Of a DNA stretch of 64,000 nucleotides, positions 52,911 to 62,256 are shown piece by piece. The stretch is taken from NCBI RefSeq assembly GCF_943736975.1, contig NZ_CALSFO010000006.1:141882-205881 (forward strand), read 5' to 3'. The first letter of the stretch is position 1. The number at the start of each line of letters is the position of its first letter. Both the position numbers and the translations under genes were made by a program. The notes under the pieces were generated by a model. It was not told the DNA's origin. It worked only from the letters and a program-made list of their open reading frames with translations, and did not search any database. This DNA comes from Streptococcus sp. Marseille-Q0941. GTDB taxonomy: Bacteria > Bacillota > Bacilli > Lactobacillales > Streptococcaceae.

Positions 52911-53126
52911 AAAAAGCTCTACTTTACCTAGTAGAGCCAATTGTCTATGTCAAAAAATCCTCTTTTAAAAGGGCTGAAAATCCAGCAAAAAAAAGAGCGC
53001 ACAAAAAGAGACAGAAACAAGATCTACTAAATAAAGGTTCTTTATTTGATAGACTTAGTTGTTCATGTCTCCCTTACCTCCGAGTATTGTTAGAATCATC
53101 ATACTCTTTTTGAAAAAATTTGTCAA
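52911..53126 (-). promoter_or_regulatory. Attenuator leader of the ABC-F gene
   Basis: Minus strand TTGACA (53126-53121), 17 nt, TATGAT (53103-53098). The leader has a strong ribosome site (GGAGG then GGGAGA) followed by a three-codon ORF M-N-N-stop (53066-53055), a hairpin with perfect AAATAAAG/CTTTATTT core immediately after its stop, a CCTTTT/AAAAG stem with T run, and an intrinsic terminator GCTCTAC/GTAGAGC + TTTTT (52938-52911), 37 nt before the ABC-F start. This is the layout of ribosome-stalling-controlled antibiotic resistance genes. Confidence 0.8.
53055..53066 (-). CDS. Three-residue leader ORF (M-N-N)
   Basis: ATG-AAC-AAC-TAA, preceded by GGGAGA at 1-6 nt and GGAGG about 11 nt upstream; stop is followed directly by the leader hairpin. 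Short coding leaders of this kind are ribosome sensors in ABC-F and erm leaders. Confidence 0.5.
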   Translation of the reverse strand: MNN

Positions 53127-53151
53127 GATTTAGACAGAAAATCCTCTATTT

Positions 53152-53481
53152 TTAAAGACCAAAAACAGGTCCATAAAGCGTCAGCGTATGCTTAACGTGA
53201 TCGTAGTGGAATTTATCATAATTTCGCCAAGATGTGCGAGCCTGGTCGTTTAGTTTTAGGCTACCAAGTCCAATCAAAAGACTAGTACGTTGGTAAAAGG
53301 CTTCCAGTTCAATTAAGATAGCGTTGTCTACTTTCTCAGCTTTTTTGAGTGCTCTGAGAATTTCGTCTATATTTTGTTGTAAGCGTAGGTCATCAGGTAA
53401 TCCTTGTTTACAGCTTTGTATAGTTTGATTTAATTCTGAGACTAATTGATAGGCTTCTGTTAAAAGAGCTTTGTCTTCCAT
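53152..53481 (-). CDS. Small all-helical protein, possible bacteriocin-immunity fold
   Basis: 109 residues, soluble and helical (leucine periodicity in L-L-T-E-A-Y-Q-L-V-S-E-L and I-D-E-I-L-R-A-L-K-K-A), without signal peptide or catalytic motif. Size and four-helix pattern recall the EntA-type bacteriocin immunity family, but no bacteriocin gene is adjacent and the match is only by eye. AGGAGGACG precedes the ATG. The gene ends 26 nt before the ABC-F leader promoter, with no evident terminator between, so readthrough into the ABC-F leader is possible. Confidence 0.65.
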   Translation of the reverse strand: MEDKALLTEAYQLVSELNQTIQSCKQGLPDDLRLQQNIDEILRALKKAEKVDNAILIELEAFYQRTSLLIGLGSLKLNDQARTSWRNYDKFHYDHVKHTLTLYGPVFGL

Positions 53482-53649
53482 ATGAGCGTCCTCCTTTGCT
53501 CATGTATTGATGCCTATAGTATAGCACAAAAAATAAAATTGTCATAATAAATATATCAAAAAATACAGAACGATCTTTTAAAAGTTTAGAGGCCTTGCTT
53601 GACCGCTTTTCATGGTATAATCAAGTGAGTAAATCTTAATGGAGGAAGT

Positions 53650-54192
53650 ATGAAATTAAATATTCAAGAAATCCGTAAGCAGCCTGAAGGTTTGCATTTT
53701 GAGCAAACTCTGGACTTGGCAACTGACTTACGTGACCGAAATCAAGAAATTTTAGATGTCAAAGATATTGTCGCAGTAGGAAAAGTTCAGTACGAAGACC
53801 GTATGTATTTCTTAGATTATCAACTATCTTACACCATCGTTCTTGCTTCTAGCCGTAGTATGGACCCTGTAGAATTGAAAGAGTCTTATCCAGTGACAGA
53901 AGTCTTTATGGAAGGTGCTACTAATCAACTGGATCAAGAAGTTTTGGATGATGACTTAGTTTTGCCTATAGAAAATGGGGAAATCGACCTGTCCGAAAGT
54001 GTTTCGGATAATATCTTGCTCAATATTCCAATCAAGGTCTTAACGGCAGAAGAAGAAGCAGGTCAGGGATTTATTTCTGGAAATGACTGGCAAATCATGA
54101 CTGAGGAAGAGTATCAAGCTCAACAAGCAGTCAAGAAAGAAGAAAGTAGTCCTTTTGCAGGTTTACAAGGACTGTTTGATGGAGACGAATAG
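53650..54192 (+). CDS. yceD: YceD family (DUF177) rRNA accumulation protein
   Basis: 180-residue acidic protein of the DUF177 family, implicated in 23S rRNA accumulation and usually next to rpmF; here rpmF is not adjacent and nth follows directly. Family features are V-K-D-I-V-A-V-G-K-V-Q-Y, Y-F-L-D-Y-Q-L-S-Y-T-I-V-L-A-S-S-R and the acidic D-D-D-L-V-L-P-I-E-N-G-E-I-D-L-S-E strand near residue 105. The two cysteines of some members are absent. GGAGG precedes ATG, and an extended -10 (TGG-TATAAT, about 53613-53621) is the likely promoter. The stop codon abuts the nth ATG. Confidence 0.87.
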   Translation: MKLNIQEIRKQPEGLHFEQTLDLATDLRDRNQEILDVKDIVAVGKVQYEDRMYFLDYQLSYTIVLASSRSMDPVELKESYPVTEVFMEGATNQLDQEVLDDDLVLPIENGEIDLSESVSDNILLNIPIKVLTAEEEAGQGFISGNDWQIMTEEEYQAQQAVKKEESSPFAGLQGLFDGDE

Positions 54193-54822
54193 ATGGTTTT
54201 ATCCAAGAAACGTGCCCGTTATGTCATTGAGGAAATCATAGCTCTTTTTCCAGATGCAAAACCTAGTCTAGATTTTCGCAATCATTTTGAACTCTTAGTT
54301 GCAGTTATGTTGTCTGCTCAGACGACAGATGCTGCAGTAAATAAAGCAACTCCAGCTCTTTTTGAAGCCTTCCCTACACCGCAAGCCATGGCGGACGCAA
54401 GTGAGAATGAGATTGCTAAACATATTTCTCGACTAGGCCTTTATCGAAACAAAGCCAAGTTCCTCAAGAAATGTGCCCAGCAACTATTAGAAGATTTTGA
54501 CGGTCAAGTTCCTCAGACTAGAGAAGAATTAGAAAGCTTGGCAGGAGTTGGTCGTAAAACGGCTAATGTAGTCATGAGTGTGGGCTTTGGAATTCCAGCT
54601 TTTGCGGTAGATACCCATGTGGAGCGCATTTGCAAACACCATGATATTGTTAAAAAATCAGCTACCCCATTAGAAGTTGAAAAACGTGTCATGGATGTCT
54701 TACCACCAGAAAAGTGGTTGGCGGCGCATCAGGCCATGATCTACTTTGGTCGTGCTATCTGTCATCCGAAAAATCCAGAATGCGAACACTATCCACAATT
54801 GTATGATTTTAGTTCATTATAA
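54193..54822 (+). CDS. nth: Endonuclease III without a complete Fe-S cluster
   Basis: 209-residue bifunctional DNA glycosylase/AP lyase for oxidised pyrimidines. The helix-hairpin-helix L-A-G-V-G-R-K-T-A-N-V-V contains catalytic Lys122, and Asp140 follows in A-V-D-T-H-V. The C-terminal [4Fe-4S] loop, normally C-x6-C-x2-C-x5-C, has Cys190 and Cys197 but Tyr at 200 and Phe at 206, so the cluster cannot form in the usual way. Catalytic residues are intact, so activity is expected. The ATG directly follows the yceD stop, so expression is coupled. Confidence 0.92.
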   Translation: MVLSKKRARYVIEEIIALFPDAKPSLDFRNHFELLVAVMLSAQTTDAAVNKATPALFEAFPTPQAMADASENEIAKHISRLGLYRNKAKFLKKCAQQLLEDFDGQVPQTREELESLAGVGRKTANVVMSVGFGIPAFAVDTHVERICKHHDIVKKSATPLEVEKRVMDVLPPEKWLAAHQAMIYFGRAICHPKNPECEHYPQLYDFSSL

Positions 54823-54845
54823 GGTCAAACATTGAATGTTTTTAC

Positions 54846-55554
<709 letters not shown>

Positions 55555-55571
55555 AAGCTAAAGGAGTAGCC

Positions 55572-56495
55572 ATGTCAGAAAATCAACAAGCACTGGAACA
55601 TGTGGTGTCCATGGAAGATCTCACTGTAGATCAGGTTATAAAATTGATTAAACGAGGGATCGAGTTTAAAAATGGAGCCCAGTTACCCTACGAAGATCAT
55701 CCTATTGTTGCCAACCTTTTCTTTGAAAATTCGACAAGAACGCATAAATCTTTCGAAGTTGCAGAGATTAAGCTTGGAATGGAACGACTTGACTTTGATG
55801 TAAAGACAAGTTCAGTCAACAAGGGTGAGACACTCTATGATACAATCCTGACCTTGTCTGCGCTTGGTGTAGATATCTGTGTTATTCGACACCCAGAGGT
55901 TGATTACTACAGGGAATTGATTGCAAGCCCAACCATTACGACATCGATTATCAATGGGGGTGATGGCTCAGGGCAACATCCTAGTCAGAGCCTGCTTGAT
56001 TTGATGACAATTTACGAAGAATTTGGCCGTTTTGAAGGGCTCAAGGTTGCCATTGCTGGTGACTTGGACCATTCACGTGTTGCCAAGTCCAATATGCAAA
56101 TTTTAAAACGTTTAGGTGCAGAATTGTATTTTGCAGGCCCTGAAGAATGGCGAAGCCAAGAATTTGCAGACTATGGTCAGTTTGTAAGTATTGACGAGAT
56201 TGTTGACCAGGTGGATGTTCTGATGTTGCTTCGAGTTCAACATGAACGCCACGAAAGTGGAGCAGTCTTCTCAAAAGAAGAGTATCACGCTCAACATGGC
56301 TTGAACCAAGAGCGCTACAATCGCTTAAAAGAAGAAGCGATCATTATGCATCCGGCTCCAGTGAATCGGGATGTGGAAATCGCTGACCACTTGGTTGAGG
56401 CTCCAAAATCACGCATTGTCCAACAAATGACCAATGGAGTCTTTGTTCGAATGGCAATCTTAGAATCTGTATTGGCAAGTAGAAAAGCCAAATAA
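55572..56495 (+). CDS. pyrB: Aspartate carbamoyltransferase, catalytic chain
   Basis: Second step of UMP synthesis: carbamoyl phosphate + aspartate to N-carbamoyl-aspartate. The 307-residue chain has the carbamoyl phosphate loop [15 protein letters not shown] with the catalytic His, and the aspartate-domain [11 protein letters not shown] loop. No regulatory pyrI subunit is present, as usual in Firmicutes, so control is by PyrR attenuation. AAAGGAG precedes ATG. Confidence 0.96.
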   Translation: MSENQQALEHVVSMEDLTVDQVIKLIKRGIEFKNGAQLPYEDHPIVANLFFENSTRTHKSFEVAEIKLGMERLDFDVKTSSVNKGETLYDTILTLSALGVDICVIRHPEVDYYRELIASPTITTSIINGGDGSGQHPSQSLLDLMTIYEEFGRFEGLKVAIAGDLDHSRVAKSNMQILKRLGAELYFAGPEEWRSQEFADYGQFVSIDEIVDQVDVLMLLRVQHERHESGAVFSKEEYHAQHGLNQERYNRLKEEAIIMHPAPVNRDVEIADHLVEAPKSRIVQQMTNGVFVRMAILESVLASRKAK

Positions 56496-56512
56496 GACAC
56501 AAAACGTTAAAA

Positions 56513-56528
56513 GACGCCAGTGAGCGTC
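56513..56528 (+). promoter_or_regulatory. Hairpin with PyrR-type loop before carA
   Basis: GACGC-CAGTGA-GCGTC: 5-bp stem and hexaloop fitting CNGNGA. It ends 4 nt before the carA ribosome site GAGAGGTG, so it could influence translation. The closing bases differ from the full PyrR consensus (8 of 10 for TCCNGNGAGG). Confidence 0.45.
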
Positions 56529-56544
56529 CACGAGAGGTGAAAAT

Positions 56545-57624
56545 ATGACAAAACGACTTCTAGTTTTAGAAGATGGCACAGTTTTTGAAGGTAAGGCCTT
56601 CGGTGCAGATATTGATGTAACAGGGGAAATCGTCTTTAACACAGGGATGACAGGATATCAAGAATCCATTACAGACCAGTCTTATAATGGACAGATCTTG
56701 ACCTTCACGTATCCACTAGTAGGAAATTATGGGATTAACCGTGACGACTACGAGTCTATTAGTCCTACTTGTAAGGGAGTTGTAGTTTTCGAAGAGGCAC
56801 GTAGAGCCAGCAACTGGCGTAACCAAATGACGCTGGACGAATTCTTGAAGGCCAAGAAAATTCCTGGAATTTCAGGTATTGACACTCGAGCTCTTACAAA
56901 GATTATCCGTAAACATGGTACCATGAGAGCCACTCTAACCCATGCTGGCGATAGTATGGATCACATTGCAGATCAACTTCAAGCAACTGTCTTACCGACT
57001 GATAATATCAGACAAGTTTCTACCAAGACTTCTTATCCAGCTCCAGGAGTTGGCTTGAGTGTTGTCCTTGTTGACTTTGGACTTAAGCACTCTATTTTAC
57101 GAGAGCTATCTAAACGTGATTGCAATGTGACTGTAGTTCCATATACAACTACAGCTGAGGAAATCTTGCATTTAAACCCAGACGGAGTTATGTTGTCAAA
57201 TGGTCCTGGAAATCCAGAAGATGTACCAGAAGCTCTTGATATGATTCGTGGGATCCTCGGGAAAATTCCAATCTTTGGGATCTGTATGGGGCACCAACTC
57301 TTTGCCATGGCAAATGGTGCTAAGACCTATAAAATGAAGTTTGGTCACCGTGGCTTTAACCACGCTGTACGTGAAATTGCAACTGGGCGCGTGGACTTCA
57401 CTAGTCAAAACCACGGTTATGCAGTTAGCCGTGAGGATTTACCAGAGCACTTAATCATCACCCATGAAGAAATCAATGACAAGTCAGTTGAAGGCGTACG
57501 TCACAGATACCAACCAGGTTTCTCCGTACAATTTCACCCAGACGCAGCTCCTGGACCACACGACGCAAGCTACCTATTTGACGAGTTTATCGAGATGATG
57601 GAAGCTTTCAAACAATCAAACTAA
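56545..57624 (+). CDS. carA: Carbamoyl-phosphate synthase small subunit
   Basis: Glutamine amidotransferase subunit that feeds ammonia to CarB. The 359 residues hold the N-terminal CarA domain ([13 protein letters not shown] and [10 protein letters not shown]) and the C-terminal class I glutaminase with the nucleophile in G-I-C-M-G-H-Q and catalytic His in V-Q-F-H-P-D. The family often has V-Q-F-H-P-E; here Asp replaces Glu at the triad position. GAGAGGTG precedes the ATG. Followed by a long leader before carB. Confidence 0.95.
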   Translation: MTKRLLVLEDGTVFEGKAFGADIDVTGEIVFNTGMTGYQESITDQSYNGQILTFTYPLVGNYGINRDDYESISPTCKGVVVFEEARRASNWRNQMTLDEFLKAKKIPGISGIDTRALTKIIRKHGTMRATLTHAGDSMDHIADQLQATVLPTDNIRQVSTKTSYPAPGVGLSVVLVDFGLKHSILRELSKRDCNVTVVPYTTTAEEILHLNPDGVMLSNGPGNPEDVPEALDMIRGILGKIPIFGICMGHQLFAMANGAKTYKMKFGHRGFNHAVREIATGRVDFTSQNHGYAVSREDLPEHLIITHEEINDKSVEGVRHRYQPGFSVQFHPDAAPGPHDASYLFDEFIEMMEAFKQSN

Positions 57625-57639
57625 GAACGAGTAGAAGCT

Positions 57640-57688
57640 CGTCGGAGAATTTATTTAATGGCAACCTGAGAGTTGCCAAATAGAAAGG
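57640..57688 (+). repeat. First copy of carB-leader 49-bp repeat
   Basis: Contains GGAG, an ATG (57658) with a three-codon frame, and a perfect 7-bp hairpin TGGCAAC-CTGAGA-GTTGCCA. Copy 2 lies 136 bp downstream (46 of 49 identical). Hexaloop CTGAGA fits the PyrR pattern CNGNGA. Between the copies is a further stem TTTTAGT..AACTAAAA enclosed by GCAGG/CCTGC and followed by a run of six T (about 57688-57755), terminator-like. Confidence 0.7.
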
Positions 57689-57775
57689 CAGGTCGTTTCT
57701 TTTAGTCGCTATCAGGCGAACTAAAAACTCCCTGCACTAGATTTTTTACCGAAAATGATCGTTTCGCTAAAAAAT

Positions 57776-57824
57776 CGTCGGAGAATTTATTTAATGGCAA
57801 TCAGAGAGTTGCCGAATAGAAAGG
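57776..57824 (+). repeat. Second copy of carB-leader 49-bp repeat
   Basis: Hairpin TGGCAAT-CAGAGA-GTTGCCG; two of the three differences from copy 1 lie in the stem and both keep pairing as G-U, the third changes a free N of the loop. Downstream to 57960 lie a perfect GACGC-TGAAG-GCGTC hairpin (about 57892-57906) inside a longer GTGAAAA/TTTTCAC pairing, and no recognisable gene. Confidence 0.7.
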
Positions 57825-57960
57825 AGAAGATACATTGTTCGCGGAAGTGAACACGCCCTAAGAACTGTGTGAAAAAGATAAACATTGATTTGACGCTGAA
57901 GGCGTCTGCACCAAGTTTCCTATTTTCACTGTGTTCTTGACGGGCTTTGTATCATAAACT

Positions 57961-60900
57961 ATGCCTAAACGTACTGATATTCAAAAAATTATGGTGATTG
58001 GTTCTGGTCCGATTATTATTGGTCAGGCTGCTGAGTTTGACTATGCGGGGACCCAGGCCTGCTTGTCTTTGAAAGAGGAAGGTTATGAAGTTGTCTTGGT
58101 GAACTCAAACCCTGCCACCATCATGACGGACAAGGAGATTGCGGACAAGGTCTACATCGAGCCAATCACACTTGAGTTTGTAACTCGTATTCTCCGTAAG
58201 GAACGTCCGGATGCTTTGCTTCCAACTCTTGGAGGTCAGACAGGGCTCAATATGGCCATGGAATTGTCTAAAAATGGTATCCTAGATGAGCTTGGAGTAG
58301 AACTTCTCGGTACTAAATTGTCTGCCATCGACCAAGCAGAGGATCGTGATCTCTTTAAACAATTGATGGAAGAGCTTGAGCAGCCAATTCCAGAATCTGA
58401 AATTGTCAACACAGTGGAAGAAGCTGTTGCCTTTGCGGCATCAATCGGCTACCCTGTTATCGTTCGTCCAGCCTTTACTCTAGGTGGTACTGGTGGTGGT
58501 ATGTGTGCCAACGAGGAAGAATTGCGTGAAATCGCTGAAAATGGTCTGAAGTTGTCGCCTGTTACCCAGTGTTTGATTGAGAGATCTATTGCTGGTTTCA
58601 AGGAAATCGAGTACGAAGTGATGCGTGACTCAGCTGACAATGCCCTAGTTGTATGTAACATGGAAAACTTTGACCCAGTTGGAATCCACACAGGGGACTC
58701 TATCGTATTTGCCCCTGCGCAAACCATGTCTGACTATGAAAACCAAATGCTTCGTGATGCCAGCTTGAGTATCATCCGCGCTCTCAAGATTGAAGGTGGA
58801 TGTAATGTTCAGTTGGCTTTGGACCCACACAGCTTTAAGTACTATGTTATCGAAGTAAATCCTCGTGTATCTCGTTCGTCAGCCCTTGCTTCTAAAGCAA
58901 CAGGGTACCCAATCGCCAAATTGGCTGCCAAGATTGCGGTAGGGTTGACCTTGGATGAAGTTATTAACCCAGTTACAGGTTCAACCTATGCCATGTTTGA
59001 ACCGGCCCTTGACTATGTGGTGGCTAAGATTCCACGTTTCCCATTTGACAAGTTTGAAAAGGGTGAGCGTCGTCTTGGAACTCAGATGAAAGCAACTGGA
59101 GAAGTCATGGCGATCGGTCGAAACATCGAGGAGTCACTTCTCAAGGCTTGTCGTTCCCTTGAAATTGGTGTCCACCACAATGAAATGCCTGAGCTTGCAG
59201 ATGTTTCAGATGATGCCTTAATTGAAAAAGTTGTCAAGGCTCAAGATGACCGTCTCTTCTACGTATCAGAAGCTATTCGTCGTGGTTATACACCAGAAGA
59301 GATTGCTGACTTGACTAAGATTGATATCTTCTACCTTGATAAACTCTTGCATATCTTTGAGATTGAACAAGAATTGGGCGCTCATCCACATGATTTAGAC
59401 GTCTTAAAAACTGCAAAACTCAATGGTTTCTCAGATCGTAAGATTGCTGAACTCTGGAAAACAACAGCCGACCAAGTTCGCCAATTACGTTTGGAAAACA
59501 AAATTGTTCCAGTCTACAAGATGGTCGATACCTGTGCTGCAGAGTTCGATTCAGAAACTCCATACTTCTACTCAACCTATGGTTGGGAAAATGAATCTAT
59601 CAAATCTGATAAGGAATCTGTACTTGTCCTAGGTTCTGGTCCAATCCGTATCGGTCAAGGGGTTGAGTTTGACTACGCAACTGTACACTCTGTTAAGGCT
59701 ATCCAAGCTGCTGGTTATGAAGCCATTATCATGAACTCAAATCCAGAAACAGTTTCAACAGACTTCTCTGTATCAGATAAACTTTACTTTGAGCCCTTGA
59801 CTTTTGAAGATGTGATGAATGTCATCGATTTGGAGCAACCAAAGGGTGTGATTGTTCAGTTTGGTGGTCAAACAGCCATCAACCTTGCTGAGCCATTGGC
59901 AAAAGCTGGTGTGACTATCCTTGGTACTCAAGTTGCTGACTTGGATCGTGCAGAGGACCGTGATCTCTTCGAACAAGCCCTCAAAGACTTGGATATTCCA
60001 CAACCGCCTGGACAGACTGCAACCAATGAAGAAGAAGCAGTGCTTGCTGCTCGTAAGATTGGTTTCCCAGTTCTAGTTCGCCCTTCATATGTCTTGGGTG
60101 GACGTGCCATGGAAATCGTTGAGAATGAGGATGATCTTCGTTCTTACATGCGTACTGCGGTTAAGGCAAGTCCTGACCACCCTGTTCTTGTTGACTCTTA
60201 TATCGTCGGACAAGAGTGTGAAGTCGATGCCATTTCAGACGGACAAAATGTCCTCATCCCTGGTATCATGGAGCATATCGAACGCGCTGGTGTCCACTCA
60301 GGTGACTCCATGGCGGTTTATCCTCCTCAAACCTTGTCGCAAAAGGTACAAGAAACTATCGCAGACTACACCAAACGTCTTGCAATTGGCCTCAACTGTC
60401 TTGGCATGATGAATATTCAGTTTGTTATCAAGGATGAGAAAGTCTATGTTATTGAAGTGAACCCTCGTGCCAGTCGTACCGTACCGTTCCTTTCAAAAGT
60501 AACCAATATCCCAATGGCTCAGGTAGCGACTAAGTTGATTCTCGATCAAAGTCTCGAAGAGCTTGGTTACCAAGATGGACTTTACCCTGAAAGTACTCGC
60601 GTTCATATCAAGGCACCAGTCTTCTCCTTTACCAAGTTAGCTAAGGTAGACAGCCTTCTTGGCCCTGAAATGAAGTCAACAGGAGAAGTCATGGGTTCTG
60701 ATACCACTCTTGAAAAAGCTCTCTACAAGGCCTTTGAAGCTTCTTATCTACACTTGCCAACCTTTGGGAATGTTGTCTTTACTATCGCAGACGATGCTAA
60801 AGAAGAAGCCTTGGATTTAGCTCGTCGTTTCCAAAATATTGGCTACGGAATCCTTGCAACTGAAGGAACAGCAGATTTCTTTGCAAGTCATGGATTGAAG

Positions 60901-61137
60901 GCTCAACGTGTCGGTAAAATAGGCCATGATGAACACGATATTCCAAGCTACGTCCGAAAAGGAAAAATTCAAGCTATCATTAACACTGTTGGTACCAAAC
61001 GGACAGCTGATGAAGATGGTGAACAAATCAGACGTTCAGCAATTGAACATGGAGTTCCTCTATTTACAGCTTTGGATACAGCAGATGCGATGTTAAAAGT
61101 ATTAGAAAGCAGAAGTTTCGTCACAGAAGCTATTTAA
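57961..61137 (+). CDS. carB: Carbamoyl-phosphate synthase large subunit
   Basis: 1058-residue synthase making carbamoyl phosphate from bicarbonate, ammonia and 2 ATP for pyrimidines and arginine. Duplicated halves each have an ATP-grasp: [12 protein letters not shown] at the N-terminus and [12 protein letters not shown] near 553, with E-V-N-P-R-V-S-R and E-V-N-P-R-A-S-R metal strands; the last 130 residues are the MGS-like allosteric domain. The [10 protein letters not shown] start is universal and is preceded by an in-frame stop two codons upstream, so ATG 57961 is certain, yet there is no Shine-Dalgarno sequence. The 336-nt gap from carA with duplicated hairpins suggests separate control. 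Confidence 0.97.
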   Translation: MPKRTDIQKIMVIGSGPIIIGQAAEFDYAGTQACLSLKEEGYEVVLVNSNPATIMTDKEIADKVYIEPITLEFVTRILRKERPDALLPTLGGQTGLNMAMELSKNGILDELGVELLGTKLSAIDQAEDRDLFKQLMEELEQPIPESEIVNTVEEAVAFAASIGYPVIVRPAFTLGGTGGGMCANEEELREIAENGLKLSPVTQCLIERSIAGFKEIEYEVMRDSADNALVVCNMENFDPVGIHTGDSIVFAPAQTMSDYENQMLRDASLSIIRALKIEGGCNVQLALDPHSFKYYVIEVNPRVSRSSALASKATGYPIAKLAAKIAVGLTLDEVINPVTGSTYAMFEPALDYVVAKIPRFPFDKFEKGERRLGTQMKATGEVMAIGRNIEESLLKACRSLEIGVHHNEMPELADVSDDALIEKVVKAQDDRLFYVSEAIRRGYTPEEIADLTKIDIFYLDKLLHIFEIEQELGAHPHDLDVLKTAKLNGFSDRKIAELWKTTADQVRQLRLENKIVPVYKMVDTCAAEFDSETPYFYSTYGWENESIKSDKESVLVLGSGPIRIGQGVEFDYATVHSVKAIQAAGYEAIIMNSNPETVSTDFSVSDKLYFEPLTFEDVMNVIDLEQPKGVIVQFGGQTAINLAEPLAKAGVTILGTQVADLDRAEDRDLFEQALKDLDIPQPPGQTATNEEEAVLAARKIGFPVLVRPSYVLGGRAMEIVENEDDLRSYMRTAVKASPDHPVLVDSYIVGQECEVDAISDGQNVLIPGIMEHIERAGVHSGDSMAVYPPQTLSQKVQETIADYTKRLAIGLNCLGMMNIQFVIKDEKVYVIEVNPRASRTVPFLSKVTNIPMAQVATKLILDQSLEELGYQDGLYPESTRVHIKAPVFSFTKLAKVDSLLGPEMKSTGEVMGSDTTLEKALYKAFEASYLHLPTFGNVVFTIADDAKEEALDLARRFQNIGYGILATEGTADFFASHGLKAQRVGKIGHDEHDIPSYVRKGKIQAIINTVGTKRTADEDGEQIRRSAIEHGVPLFTALDTADAMLKVLESRSFVTEAI

Positions 61138-61140
61138 TGG

Positions 61141-61170
61141 AAAAGGTTCTCTTTTGAGAACCTTTTTATT
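61141..61170 (+). terminator. Terminator after carB
   Basis: AAAGGTTCTC-TTTT-GAGAACCTTTTT. Confidence 0.9.
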
Positions 61171-61515
61171 TCAACAATATAAATTTAGTTATAAAAATCA
61201 CATTCTCAAGTAAAAAAAGGATTACAAATATAAATTAGAAATACAAATATAATATAATTTGTTTTTTCAACGAAAAATAGATCCATTAAAATTAGCAGTT
61301 TACACTTAAAACCATATAAAAAGATATTATAAAAATAAAAATTAATAGAAAAGCAAAAAGTAAACGTTTTAAAGAGCACATAATTCTTTGAGCTATTTAA
61401 ATTCTTATGATAAGATGAAGATTCTAAATAAGTTAGAAGAAATTTGTATTTTAAAACCAAAAAAATAAAACATCAAATTGTTTCTGACGAATAGTAAGAA
61501 TATAAAAAAGCAGAA
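61171..61515. other. AT-rich gap without a recognised gene
   Basis: About 345 bp, strongly AT-rich with scattered A and T runs. No credible promoter pair, repeat or coding frame stands out; a minus-strand frame here is all Phe/Tyr/Ile/Asn and looks like noise. Confidence 0.6.
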
Positions 61516-61524
61516 CTTATCAAG

Positions 61525-62067
61525 ATGATAAGAAAAGAACAACAACGCTTCTCTTTGCGTAAATATAAGGTTGGTGTTGCATCAGTCTTTTTAGGAACAA
61601 CTCTTAGCTTCATGATGGCTAATGGGGGTACAGCATTGGCTTCTGAGCTTCCAGCTCAGCCCGTTACCGAAGCGAAAACAGAGTTGGTAAATACGCGTGA
61701 TTCTAGTGGGGAATCATCAAATAAGGATGTGGAAACTACTGATATCTATCACGTAGAAGAAGTACAAGGTACAGAAGCTGGAGTCGAGTATGACAAGATG
61801 GTTGCTACTGTTGGAGTTACTGTGACGAAGGAAGGTAAAGTATTAACTCTTACTTCATAAATGCCGGAAGATACTGAGTTTAACAATAAAGTAACACCAC
61901 CAACACCACCGACACAACCAGTAACACCACCAACTCCTGAAAAACCTAAAGGTCGTGAGTTGCCAAATACTGGTGAGCAAACTACAGCTGGAGTAGTTGC
62001 TCTAGGTGTGGCACTTGGTCTAGTAGGACTTGGTTTAGTTGCAAAACAAAAAAGACGTGAAGACTAA
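61525..62067 (+). pseudogene. LPXTG cell-wall protein remnant with in-frame stop
   Basis: One frame from 61525 to 62067 is interrupted by TAA at 61858-61860. Before it: a YSIRK-type signal (F-S-L-R-K-Y-K-V-G-V-A-S-V-F-L-G), cleavage region T-A-L-A-S-E, a short acidic stretch and a V-G-V-T-V-T-K-E-G-K-V-L-T-L-T-S strand. After it: M-P-E-D-T-E-F-N-N-K-V, a Pro/Thr repeat, L-P-N-T-G-E, membrane helix and K-R-R-E-D tail. The strand plus E-F-N-N matches the end of streptococcal pilin (FctA/Spy0128-like) isopeptide domains, so this looks like both ends of a larger surface protein joined by a deletion. No Shine-Dalgarno site, and the start codon lies in a 7-bp hairpin (61516-61532). A full frame would be only about 180 residues. 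Confidence 0.78.
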
Positions 62068-62123
62068 GATTGCGAAGACATCAATATTTTGGTGTTGAAC
62101 TTACAATTTTAGTTCTAATATAA

Positions 62124-62156
62124 AGAGGTTTTGCTAGAAAGAGCAAGGCCTTTTTA
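62124..62156 (+). terminator. Terminator after LPXTG remnant
   Basis: AGGTTTTGCT / AGCAAGGCCT (G-U and one mismatch), then TTTTT. Confidence 0.65.
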
Positions 62157-62185
62157 CTCAACATCATCCTATAAAATTTAAAATA

Positions 62186-62229
62186 TTAAACCGTTTTCAC
62201 TTGACAAAAATTGGTCTATACCATATAAT
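62186..62229 (+). promoter_or_regulatory. nagB promoter with NagR box and cre site
   Basis: TTGACA (62201-62206), 17 nt, TATAAT (62224-62229). The spacer holds the palindrome TGGTCTATACCA (62212-62223), the GntR-type NagR operator of streptococci. Just upstream, the reverse complement of 62186-62201 reads TGAAAACGGTTTAA, a cre site with one mismatch. Together they predict induction by amino sugars and glucose repression. Confidence 0.85.
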
Positions 62230-62256
62230 AAAATATAGAAATATGGAGGAACAATT

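Noticed and set aside
57794..57850. 18-codon ORF in the second carB-leader repeat as a leader peptide
   Set aside because: It has GGAG and ATG, but the matching copy stops after three codons and the codon content looks random; the conserved signal is the RNA hairpin.
61206..61460. Minus-strand frame of 84 codons in the carB-LPXTG gap
   Set aside because: Composition is only Phe, Tyr, Ile, Asn, Lys from AT-rich DNA; no ribosome site, no promoter, no recognisable pattern.
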